The notes beneath the pieces were generated by a model. The model was not told where the DNA came from and did not search any database. It saw only the letters and a program-made list of their open reading frames with translations. Position numbers and translations under genes: made by a program. From Strigamia acuminata (lineage: Eukaryota; Arthropoda; Chilopoda; Geophilomorpha; Linotaeniidae): a stretch of DNA of 64,000 nt. Shown piece by piece: positions 31,598-41,500 of the stretch (its first letter is position 1; each line of letters begins with the position of its first letter). The stretch lies in NCBI GenBank assembly GCA_949358305.1, contig OX442314.1, positions 21,755,060-21,819,059 of the forward strand, given 5' to 3'.

Positions 31598-34109
31598 ATG
31601 GCAGCACGGCCGAACAGACGAATCGCGCTTGGAAAGTAAGTTCATTTTTGTCCTTTTATTTTACTGCAGGAAATACAAATTTTGCTGGAATGTGTATAAA
31701 ATTCCAAATTTTATAAGAAATTTCACCATTTCCACGTAATAGCCTTGAAAAATTGCACAATATAAAATGCAAAAAATAAAGAAAACGTTTATTTTTATAT
31801 GTAGAAATATTTGAAAACATTTTCTGTTGGTTCCCATTTATTTATTACTTTTCTATTGTAAACACTGCTTGAAAAGCTTGATGCACAGTTAAGTAATTCA
31901 CAAATTACCCTTAATGCAATTACTGTGCAATAGTCGTGGCTTTATGAGATTGACATCAAAATGGGACTTTTATTTATTAATGAAGCTAAATTAGATAAAT
32001 TACGGCATTAAAAAAAAATCTCTATTTATCATACTTATGTCTGCGTTTTTCAACCCATCAAAATAATAAGATTTTTAATTGGGAGAAGTAAAAAACAAAA
32101 TAAAAGTTTCAATGCCCCTTATTTAGGCTACCACACAGATCTGATTTTTAAAAAATAAATTTCATATTTATTATAAAAGACAAAAGAAAAATATCTATTT
32201 CAAATTAAACAAAAGAATTGTTTACGAAATTCTGATGTAAAAATTTTCAAGGTTTTAGTGAAACGAAAATCGACCATAATAGACGATAGTCAAGGTTAAG
32301 CACATTTGGTTAAAATTTAGTCAAGCAGGAAATGACCTTTCATTTCTAATTTTATTTGAAGTAAATTAAGAATAAAATTTTTAAAATAAAAAATAAAATA
32401 AAAAATAAAAAAATTCCAGATTTTCTTTTCTACCTTTTTATCCCGTCACAAAAAGCTCATTATTATTTCGCGCACGCCATTATGATGTTTTTCTATTTCT
32501 TTTTTTAAACACCGCGTCCTAAATTCTTTACTTAGTATTTCATCGCATCAAATGCCAACTCAATTTCATCTCATCTTTTTACAGACCGCTTTCGTTTAGT
32601 ATGTCAGTCTTTTCTTTCGTAACACCTTCAAAAGTACAGAGAATTTCCTATCAAAACTGCAAAAAACAGCTGTCAGAAGCATTACAATCCAATAGTCATT
32701 TTGAAGATGGATCTCTATTACAAACAATGGAAAAAGGAGGTACGTATGTACTAGAACTATGAAGCAACCGTATTTCAATCGGAGATCTTTATCACACGTG
32801 TTGCTGCTGTTGCAAGTGAATAAACGATATTTAAAGTCAATATTTATCTCATTTCTAACTACCTGAACCCTCTTCCCACAAAATTCGCTTAATTTAATGT
32901 AAATTTATCATTTATCGTGCCTTTTTTGTGCAAAATTTAGGTTAGTTGCACAGTATTGCAATAAATTTGTTGTGTATAGTCAGTCACGCTTTTTCTATGT
33001 TATTAACTGTTTTTATATTTGTTTAATTTATTATTTAGTATAACTAATAAAGCTTGACAGATTAGAATTCATAAAAAGTATGCAGGTTGATTAAACTTTG
33101 TGTTTAATTACTATATTTTTCCAGTTTTATATCCTATAATTCACATGATGCCATGTTATGACCTATTAGATGATTGCAACCTGTTGCAAGCTGATGCCCT
33201 TGGAAATGATTTTGTGCTGCATCAAGGTAAGTGAATTTAATAACCATAATTAGTATGTTAATTCAGATAACAATAATTCACCCCATGTTAAAATTCATTA
33301 AAGAAGCGACGAGGCGCTAATTTTAATTCAAACTTATAATACTATCAGTATTAAAATGAAAAAATAAGCCTTTTTTACAAAAATAATAAAAAAGCAGAAC
33401 TTTAGCAGACTAAATTCGTAAACTCATGCTTAGCTTGCAGTTAAATGTCGTGCGCATGCCCATTGCGACTGAAAACAGACTTAATTGGCCGCCATTTTAG
33501 TCTAAATTAATCTACGAATGCGCCTACTACATAAAATCATATTTTTCAGGTTTATATAAACAAATTCGACACATTGGTACAGATGAAGCCCTAGTCAATT
33601 TCAAAGTCGAAGACTCAACACTTTATAGCCAAGGAGCAGCCAGCACTTTTATTCTTATTGGCTACAAGGGATTACAGTGTTGTCTGCAAGATGTCTTGGA
33701 AGATACATGGAAAGACTGGACGGGTGCTAGATACCTATACCTCAACATTCCAACATCATTTAACATTGGACGTATTGTCTTATATCGGCGAGTTATTCCA
33801 TCCGACGTGACTCTCTTCACTTACATCCTACTCACAGAATGCACAAACGTTGAGCAAACCAAACAAGTAGAAATATAATCGCATTTAATACCGATCATCT
33901 AACTAATAAAATGTTTCATCCACGATTAGGCTTGCCTGCTCGACTTTATTCAACGTTTTAGAGCGCAACGCATGCAAGGATTTCTGTCCGTTTACCAAAA
34001 AGGATGCGCAGATAATTCTCTGGATTCCCCATCAGAGTCCCGCAGTGCAACCAGCTGCAGCAATGGCAGCCGTGAAGTGCAAAGTGGTTTTAAGTTATTT
34101 GATTTCTGA
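31598..34109 (+). CDS. Unrecognised five-exon gene, 263 aa
   Basis: Five exons read in one frame: 31598-31635, 32585-32739, 33125-33226, 33550-33866, 33930-34109 (stop TGA 34107). Lengths sum to 792 nt, exactly 264 codons, and every junction is GT-AG in matching phase, which strongly supports the model. The start is ATG 31598 (MAARPNRR). I do not recognise the family. The protein has no signal peptide or membrane span. Visible features: a beta-rich middle (residues about 115-190, with ILIGYKGLQCCLQ and RYLYLNIPTSF), a helical stretch (CLLDFIQRFRAQRMQGFLSV), then a Ser-rich tail (SLDSPSESRSATSCSNGS) ending FKLFDF. The layout suggests a small cytosolic or nuclear protein with a folded core and disordered tail. 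It is the only gene between the lipases and the Tc1 element. Confidence 0.72.
33440..33530. repeat. Short dispersed repeat also near 25613
   Basis: In intron 3 of the unknown gene, ATGCCCATTGCGACTGAAAA followed by GGCCGCCATTTTAGTCTAAA resembles 25613-25680 in a lipase 4 intron (ATGCCCATTTCAACTAAAAG, GGCCGCCATTTT, GTCTAAAAT); a weaker match lies at 28970-29020 in lipase 5. A MITE or SINE fragment is likely; ends are not defined. Confidence 0.45.
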
Positions 34110-34744
34110 TGTCTTTGTTTGACATTTCAATCGATTTAGCTAGTCATAGGTAGTCAGAACGTTTTTCTTTTTGTTTTGTTTTAATCTTTACAAAGCATAT
34201 AAATTCATGTATTTGATACACATTTATACTTAAGTTCGAGTACACAAAAAAGTCATTAAACCGCTTGAATTTTTCAGGAAAGTTGTCTTTTGAATAACAC
34301 CGGATCTGCACAAATTCAACAGGTTTTAGTGACACGCAGCCGTAGACTTGAGCGAGGTTATTTAACATATTCAAAGCGTTCTATCAAGTGCGCCAAATCA
34401 GCATTTCCGTGTGAATGCATTCGAGACATTTAAATTATTTCCTCGGCACGCCCTAGAAATGGCCAATTTTCAGTAAAACCGTGTGGAACAATGTCAATGT
34501 TGGTTTGCTAACCTTTGTAGGTGCTTTTCCCGTCATGTTTGTAATCAGGAAATTCATATGATGTCTTCACGGTTCGTACGATTGTTACCCATTGCTTGAT
34601 GTCACCAGGCATTAACGTTGTGTACATATACTGCATATTAGAAAAGTTATTTTCATCATTATATCGCTTGAAAAGAGAATTTTCGAAAAATAAATGCAAG
34701 ATCGGCATTCAAGCAAATCATGCCATGTGTATAGAGTCTGGCTG
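34110..34744. other. Spacer after the unknown gene
   Basis: Holds the 3' UTR of the unknown gene. A minus-strand frame at 34708-34514 ends at a possible donor (GTTAGC) but no partner exon could be joined, so it is left uncalled. Confidence 0.35.
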
Positions 34745-35240
34745 ATTTACAGTGATTTGCGTGCACTTCAAATGATTTCTAGTTGATTTCTAGTTGATTT
34801 CTAATTATTTCTAATGATTTCTAATTGATTTCTACCGGTAATTGATTTTTATTGATTTCTAATTGATTTTCATTGATTTCTAATTGATTTTCATTGATTT
34901 CTAATTGATTTTCATTGATTTCTAATTGATTTTCATTGATTTCTAATTGATTTTCATTGATTTCTAATTGATTTTCATTGATTTCTAATTGATTTTCATT
35001 GATTTCTAATTGATTTTCATTGATTTCTAATTGATTTTCATTGATTTCTAATTGATTTTCATTGATTTCTAATTGATTTTCATTGATTTCTAATTGATTT
35101 TCATTGATTTCTAGTCGTTTCAAGTGGTTTCTAACCGATTTTCAATTATTACTAACAGATTTTAGGTCATTTCTAACCGGTGTTCAGTGGTATCTAACCT
35201 ATTTTCAACTAATTCTAGTCGATTTTCTGTGACGTCTAGT
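34745..35240. repeat. 21-bp minisatellite (ATTGATTTCTAATTGATTTTC)n
   Basis: Between about 34848 and 35110 a 21-bp unit, ATTGATTTCTAATTGATTTTC less one base for display, repeats about twelve times almost without change. The unit is itself a dimer of 10- and 11-bp halves (TGATTTCTAAT and TGATTTTCAT). Degenerate half units extend to 34745 on the left and 35240 on the right, the usual picture of an array homogenised in its centre. It creates a 100-codon minus-strand frame repeating EINENQL, which is a by-product. Confidence 0.95.
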
Positions 35241-35659
35241 CTTGATTTTAGTGATATAAATACAAAAAATTCGATGTACTTCCCAACACCAAATTAACAT
35301 TTTTAAAAATCGTAAAAATTATATACATTAACTGATTTTAGTCAAAATAACACATTTTCTACCCTATTTTTACATAAAAATTTTCTGTTAACCATAAATT
35401 CTCCCTGCTGGTTAATAATAATTAATCACCTCATGACAAAATGCAGCATCATCAAGACCATCCATAATTCGCTCGTCTACTCGTACTCGTACTTCAATCT
35501 CTGTGTTACACAATCACAAATAGACTTGCAATGGATATCCAAAAATGCGATCGGGGAATTCACTCCACACTTCGAACCAAATTTCTAATTTTCATCTGTT
35601 AACATAATGTTGTCATCAGCAATCGGTGGAATAGCTTCGGTTTCAATCTCCTCGTAAGG
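35241..35659. other. Spacer between minisatellite and Tc1 element
   Basis: About 420 bp, AT-rich, without a recognisable exon or RNA. Two short stretches (TACTCGTACTCGTACTTC near 35477) are simple-repeat-like. Nothing else seen. Confidence 0.4.
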
Positions 35660-36046
35660 TACGACTCCTTTTCATAAGTTTAGAAAAAAAATTAAAAATT
35701 GCTGAGATCAAACTTTATGACCACAGAACTTAGAATTGAGAGAAGTTAGCACCCAGATTTTTATACAGTGTTATAAAATGGTTTAAAAGGAAGAAATTTA
35801 TCTAAAAAGTAATCTGTGAGAAGCTTTATTTTTTTTTTCGCGACTAGGTTTAAAATTAACACTCGTTTCATAAGTTTAGAAAACGGTCAAAACCGTTTCA
35901 TAAGTTTAGAAAATTCGTTCCGAAAACGGCAAATTCGTGCAAATTACGTCAGATTCGTGCCAATAATGTTACACTTAAGTGCTGATATATAAGCAAACGT
36001 GTTTTTGATTGATTTCATTAGCTGCTAAAGTTTTAATCACACGAAC

Positions 36047-36205
36047 ATGGGGAAAGGAAAAGAACTGACACGTGACGAAAAGATTCGAATTTTGCAACTC
36101 CGTAACGATGGAATGAAACTCAAAAACATTGCTGCTATTGTTAATCGATCTACATCTAGCATTCCCAAATGCTTAAATCGAATAAAAGGTGCTAAAAACG
36201 AATAG
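36047..36205 (+). pseudogene. Tc1 transposase N terminus, left arm (frameshifted)
   Basis: Begins MGKGKELTRDEKIRI and encodes the first helix-turn-helix of a Tc1-type DNA-binding domain. A missing A in the run after GGTGCT (near 36190) shifts the frame and stops it at 36203-36205. The right-arm copy retains six A residues and reads on through GRPLMTVKRK. Confidence 0.85.
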
Positions 36206-36257
36206 GCAGACCCCTGATGACTGTCAAACGCAAAATTGTTGCTTTGAAAAAACTTAT

Positions 36258-36608
36258 GGCAGGGAGCATTATCCTGCTGATAAATGAAATTATCATCAGG
36301 ATGTAGTGTTTCAATGCTTGGAATGAGAAATTGATCCATTATTTCAATGTAAATATCAGAATTAACACGCCCAGTAACAATGCACAGCTCACCGACACCA
36401 CGAGAAGACATGCAGTCATGCACCCCCAAATCATGACTTTTGTCGGAAATTTCACAGAGGATTTCGTACCCCCAGGTTTGAATTGTTCACCACGACGACA
36501 TATTACACGTACACTCTGGTCACCAAAATTAAGACAGAACATTGATTCATCGCTCCATATGACATTATTCCATTGTTCGTCACTCCAATTCAAATGTTCA
36601 CGGTTCAT
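36258..36608 (-). pseudogene. Tc1 transposase catalytic fragment
   Basis: Read on minus from 36608: NWSDEQWNNVIWSDES (first catalytic Asp), then GGTKSSVKFPTKVMIWGCM, a frame change at about 36417, and SSRGVGELCIVTGRV to QQDNAPCHK (second catalytic Asp). It then runs into inverted N-terminal sequence, so the third acidic residue is lost. The right arm repeats the second half on plus (36620-36780). Confidence 0.85.
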
Positions 36609-36726
36609 GATTTGGGGGTGCATGTCTTCTCGTGGTGTCTGTGAGCTGTGCATTGTTACTGGGCGTGTTAATTCTGATATTTACATTGAAATAATGGATC
36701 AATTTCTCATTCCAAGCATTGAAACA

Positions 36727-36987
36727 CTACATCCTGATGATAATTTCATTTATCAGCAGGATAATGCTCCCTGCCATAAGTTTTTTCAAAGCAACAATTT
36801 TGCGTTTGACAGTCATCAGGGGTCTGCCTATTCGTTTTTTAGCACCTTTTATTCGATTTAAGCATTTGGAAATGCTAGATGTAGATCGATTAACAATAGC
36901 AGCAATGTTTTTGAGTTTCATCCCATCGTTACGGAGTTGCAAAATTCGAATCTTTTCGTCACGTGTCAGTTCTTTTCCTTTCCCCAT
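36727..36987 (-). pseudogene. Tc1 transposase N terminus, right arm
   Basis: An 86-codon frame starting at 36987 with the intact DNA-binding region (KNIAAIVNRSTSSISKCLNR) and the GRP box, then crossing the inversion breakpoint after VALKKLM into meaningless sequence. It could encode a DNA-binding-only fragment able to occupy Tc1 ends; that is inference. Confidence 0.8.
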
Positions 36988-37386
36988 GTTCGTGTGATTA
37001 AAACTTTAGCAGCTAATGAAATCAATCAAAAACATGTTTGCTTATATATCAGCACTTAAGTGTAACATTATTGGCACGAATCTGACGTAATTTGCACGAA
37101 TTTGCCGTTTTCGGAACGAATTTTCTAAACTTATGAAACGGTTTTGACCGTTTTCTAAACTTATGAAACGAGTGTTAATTTTAAACCTAGTCGCGAAAAA
37201 AAAAATAAAGCTTCTCACAGATTACTTTTTAGATAAATTTCTTCCTTTTAAACCATTTTATAACACTGTATAAAAATCTGGGTGCTAACTTCTCTCAATT
37301 CTAAGTTCTGCGGTCATAAAGTTTGATCGCAGCAATTTTTAATTTTTTTTCTAAACTTATGAAAAGGAGTCGTAAAAAACGATTGC

Positions 37387-37801
37387 TCAGTTCGTTTTCT
37401 TCACTTTCAAGGGCTTGTTTATTTCAGGCCACACAGACGCTGCAAAACCATAATCCCGAGTTTTAAATAAATACAAAAATTTACAGCCGTTTGTTTGTAC
37501 CTGGTGGAAAACCTTTACTATGATTGCTCCAAACAACCAACATCTTGGTTAAATTAGGTGATTTGATTTTATTTGATGCGATCAAGCCTGCAAATGATAA
37601 AATGAGTAAAAAATAAGTCAAAATACAATTTAATTTTTTTGTTTTAATTACTGTATTACGGCGTTCATCCCAGTGCGATTTTGGTTTGGCTGAACATGAA
37701 AAAAATCGATTTAATCGATTTAAAATGCGATTCGGACAGAAATGTAACTTGTGTACACATTTCCACAATCCTTTCATCAGAAGTGTTATCAATGTAGACA
37801 T
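37387..37801 (-). CDS. Small protein with mitochondrial-type N terminus, FAM162/UPF0389-like?
   Basis: Three exons: 37801-37660, 37587-37501, 37439-37387; 93 aa, phases agree. The first 38 residues are basic and hydroxyl/hydrophobic with no acidic residue (KGLWKCVHKLHF, NRILNRLNRFF), typical of a mitochondrial presequence. The later segment SPNLTKMLVVWSNHSKGFPP has the layout of the FAM162/UPF0389 family block (Pro, then Lys-x-x-Leu-Val-x-Trp, then a proline-rich turn), but the family's membrane helix is missing. The resemblance is weak. An alternative 5' exon using an ATG near 37811 in another frame also splices in phase, so the N terminus is not certain. The palindromic Tc1 element begins 12 bp beyond the stop, so the 3' UTR must run into it or be very short. 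Confidence 0.55.
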
Positions 37802-37872
37802 TATACATTATACTATTTAATTTTACACGGAAATGTAAAATTTAAAATAATGCATTCAATTAGGTATACATA

Positions 37873-38160
37873 TTATTGTAAATGGATTAAACAGCGGTCT
37901 ACTGATGTCAAATCTGCTTCGGTAAGTCCAAGACGAAAATGCTCCGCGTTTAAGTGAGGAACATCGGGACGAGTAACAGTTAACATATTGAAGGTCACAA
38001 GATTGACTCCACGATGCCAACTAAGATTTTTATAAATAAAATAAAATCAAAATTAATCAAAGCAGTCTGACGGTGATTATTTCATACTTACAGTGGCAAC
38101 CTTTGTATCTTGAAAAGTGAGCATAAACTGTTATTTTGTACTCTTTTAACCGTCCACTGC
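37873..38160 (-). CDS. Candidate two-exon coding segment, unrecognised
   Basis: Exons 38160-38092 and 38021-37873 (stop TAA 37875-37873) join in phase and encode about 72 residues with protein-like composition, including LPLWHRGVNLVTFNML, TRPDVPHLNAEHFRLGL and TEADLTSVDRC. No in-frame start was found in the first exon; an ATG at 38218 begins MAALAAAIC but no intron of credible length links it in phase. The segment may be the 3' end of a gene divergent from DAGL, or an alternative 5' part of the 37387-37801 gene. I do not recognise the family. Confidence 0.4.
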
Positions 38161-38575
38161 CTTAAAAATCATCATACAAATCAATGTAAACACAAATGGC
38201 TGCAGCCAACGCCGCCATTTGCAAATCTGCGAAACTATTAATTTTTTTAAATGCTTAAAAAAGTTTTAAAAAATAAAAATAAAATTATAAATAATACCTG
38301 ACTTTTCCTTTTAAAATATTTGTAATTTAATAAGAATTGTTTTTGTCAATTTTGACTAATATTTATTCTAACCAATCAAATGTGTGCAGAAAATATTGGC
38401 TGGGGCCGTGAATTACGCATGTGGAGCGGCTGCACTGCAATTCACTTCGGGTTTGGGCTTCAGAGGCTGTAGCGAAGGGCTGGCGATAGAGATGTAGTCG
38501 GACGGCATCGATGAAAATTATTGGGCACAATGAAAACACGAAGTTCCAGTTGATATAGTCCGGAATTGAAGGAAG
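38161..38575. promoter_or_regulatory. DAGL promoter and 5' UTR region
   Basis: The 415 bp before the DAGL start codon rise in GC from about 38400 (GGGGCCGTGAATTACGC, GGAGCGGCTGCACTGC). A GGCCGCCATTT-like and CCGCCATTTGC stretch lies at 38208-38222 (YY1-type core). This is the expected place for the promoter of DAGL and perhaps of the divergent minus-strand segment. Confidence 0.45.
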
Positions 38576-41500
38576 ATGCCCGGGATTGTCGTTTTCAACC
38601 GGCGATGGTCGGTTGGCTCCGACGATTTGGTTGTGCCTGGTGTGTTTTTACTCGTCATGCATACTATTTGGTAAGTGTTTTGAGTTATTTTTATTTTTAT
38701 TTTTTGGCAAAAAACAACCAACTTTTACGTTGTGCACTGCTCTAATTGTTACACACGTAAAGTGAATGAAAAATTGGCCAAATTCTTCATCTTTTCAACC
38801 TGTATCAATGAGAATGGAATTCAATTTATTTATTTATTTATTTTCAAATTATTTTTGATAAGAAAAGTAATATTTTGATCAGACAATTTATCTGTTTAGC
38901 ATCTGTGTTGCTGGTTTCTAGTAATGATAGGTAATTATCATTATCTGCGAGTTCGGTAAATTAAATAACACAAAACGCTCACAAAAACTCATATAGAAAC
39001 TTGAATTTTCAGTGAAAAACAGAAAAAAAAAATCCTTAAATCGATTAATTTGACATAAAAAACACAGTTGACAAACAAGATTAAATTTCTACTTTAAAAA
39101 TTATTGCATCATATTTTCAATTTAAAAAAATAAAAATAGAAAAATAAATAAATAAATAAAAAAAAAAAACTTTGGTGGGATGAAATTTCTACCAATTAAG
39201 TTGTGGAAATTGTGCTTTGCAATTTAGCTTGTATGTTTTGATACTACATCTATTTGATATTTTCATTGCTAATCAGCAATTGCATGACTCATTTTCATCC
39301 CCATATAAAAATCCTTACGCCCACATAACACTTTAGGAGGGGGAAATGGGTGATGCCATTGCGTAGGGTAGGGTATTCAAAAAGATACTTTTCCAATTTC
39401 ACCTCAATTTCCATCGACCTTTACGTAAGTGTTAGGTAGTCATACGATCAGCTGGAAATGTAATTTAAAATGTCTTGGTTCTTCGCTGTAAAGTGGCTTA
39501 ATAAAACGAGAATTCTCAAGAATAAAGCGAGCTAAAATAGCAACGTATTGCACTCACTTTAAATACTTAGCGCCCGTTTTTAATATGCTCCGGCTACGCG
39601 TAGTTACAGACGTTTAAACTTAAAAGGTCTGCACGTAAATGCTAGTTATGGCGCTGTCTGTAGTGAGGGACCAAGTCGGTAACTGGGTACTTAAAAACAT
39701 ATTTAGAATACATCTAACATGTGCTGTTGGAATGTCACCCAAACAAACATAGAATACTTAAAATCTGAGTACTTGTTTGTCTCTTGTCTCTAATTTTCGC
39801 TTGGAAACTGAACGAATTAGAGGGTTTACGGTAGTTATTTCGATATTGTATAAGAAGTGCCACTTGTTTTCGGTAGAAAACCAATAGATCAATGAAAAAA
39901 CATGGAAAAATCCGTTCAATTTTTAATAATTGCAGAATTTTAAAATGCGTTTAATTTTTAATGAATGCAGGATTTTTTTGAAAATGTTTTGAGAAATTTG
40001 ATTAATTTTCGACGAATTCTGTAGGAAAAAGTGAAATTTTAAAATTTTACCGATATCCTTGTTGCATTTTTTTTACGTTAAATTTACTTCTCAGAAGTAA
40101 TGAAGACTTTTATTAGGACTTTTTACACGCAATAGTAAATTTTCTGTTCATTGTTCTTATCTTGTAAAGTTCTTATCAGTGAGCGCGCAGAAATTCACTC
40201 CATTTTGAAATATATTAATTAAAAACACCTCTGCACATTTTTCTAATGAAATTTTCTAATAAAAGCAATTCTTGAGTGCAAATAAAAGGATTGATGTGGT
40301 TTGATCGAGGAAGATGGACCAAACCAATTGAGTTGAGTGCAAATTAATCAGTTTAATGAATTTTGATGGGTACTTTTGATTTCAAGGGATCGTCAATATT
40401 GCCTAAAGTTTTCCTCACATGCTAAATGTCAATATGTCATTTTAAGTTAAATGTGTTTTAGAATTCACAACGTCCTGATACTCGCTCTAGTGCATTAGAA
40501 GTCAAACATTAGCGGAAATTTACGTGTAAATGATTCTGTTTTATCACCTAGAGGAGTCGGAAGTACTAACAACTCCTCCTATCAACATTGCACATTTAAA
40601 AAACCTACTAAGAGTAACCCTTTGTACCCCGATGATGGATTTTGTGCTTTCCATTTAGCTTTCATTGGTTTTATCAATAAGGGTTAGATTAGATGTGTTT
40701 CTGTTTACATCAACATCCAAATAGTGTTTCTTTAATTAGTTACAGCAATAAAAAAATTTATTTTTATTTTTAATTTATTTTGGAAATTGAATATACTGTT
40801 TACATATTTCAAAATTACTTCAATTTTTTTTTTTTTGCTTTTTTGGAATAGAAAATAGAGAATGAATTGAAAGAATTTCTGATTGGATACTTGGACTCAA
40901 TTTCAAAAAGTATCAAAAACATGCTATTATCATTAAGCATATATACCAAAATTTTATATTTTTTTTTTTTCAAAATCCAATGATAAAAAAAAATAAAAAT
41001 AATATTTTTCAGCCATAAGTTGTGAAAACAAGCTGTAATTAGGGAAATAAAAAATGAAGGCCTATCGACTGCCAGTCAAGTTGTCTCAAGCTCCTGTGGG
41101 TAACCACCAAGGGATTAGGCAAACAAACTTTGACAGACATTGTCTTCTATCTTGTTGTTGTGAACAAAGCTTCTGTCAGGCGCATGTATATTGTTTATTA
41201 CTAATTAACATTCTAGGCTTTAATGGCGGATTCGTATTTCACACATACACAACGTTCTTTGTGACGACAAACCGCAATTGGAGCAAAAAGGCCTAAAAGA
41301 CCGCGCATGTAAGATAAGGGGGCTACAATGGAATCTCGTTCCAACGAAGACCGTAAAAATAACTTGGTTTTATCGAGAAGCAATTACATGGAGTGGTCTA
41401 TGAATTGCCAACCGCGAAATTCCGCTACAACGAAAAAATTAGTGACATTGGAGTTTGGTGTAACGGGATTCTACTGTGATGTCTAAGCCTAATCTCGGTA

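Larger units (their letters stand above)
35660..37374. mobile_element. Palindromic (fold-back) Tc1-like transposon
   Basis: About 1.7 kb with TA at each edge. The left arm 35660-36437 and right arm 36606-37374 are reverse complements for more than 750 bp with only scattered differences, leaving a 170-bp unique spacer. Ends read TACGACTCCTTTTCATAAG and its complement. Each arm holds the Tc1 promoter side and the transposase N terminus, then an inverted piece of the catalytic region; the central spacer adds more of the catalytic domain on minus. So the element is an internal rearrangement of a full Tc1, with both outer halves pointing inward. The third catalytic acidic residue (SPDLNPIE-type block) is missing, so it cannot make active transposase. 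High arm identity shows it is young. It lies 12 bp beyond the stop codon of a small minus-strand gene. Confidence 0.93.

Noticed and set aside
34848-35110. CRISPR array
   Set aside because: The repeats are head-to-tail without unique spacers and the genome is eukaryotic.
34821-35123. 100-codon minus-strand frame repeating EINENQL
   Set aside because: It is the translation of the 21-bp minisatellite. A 21-bp unit keeps any frame open if it lacks stops. No start context, splice site or flanking exon supports a protein.
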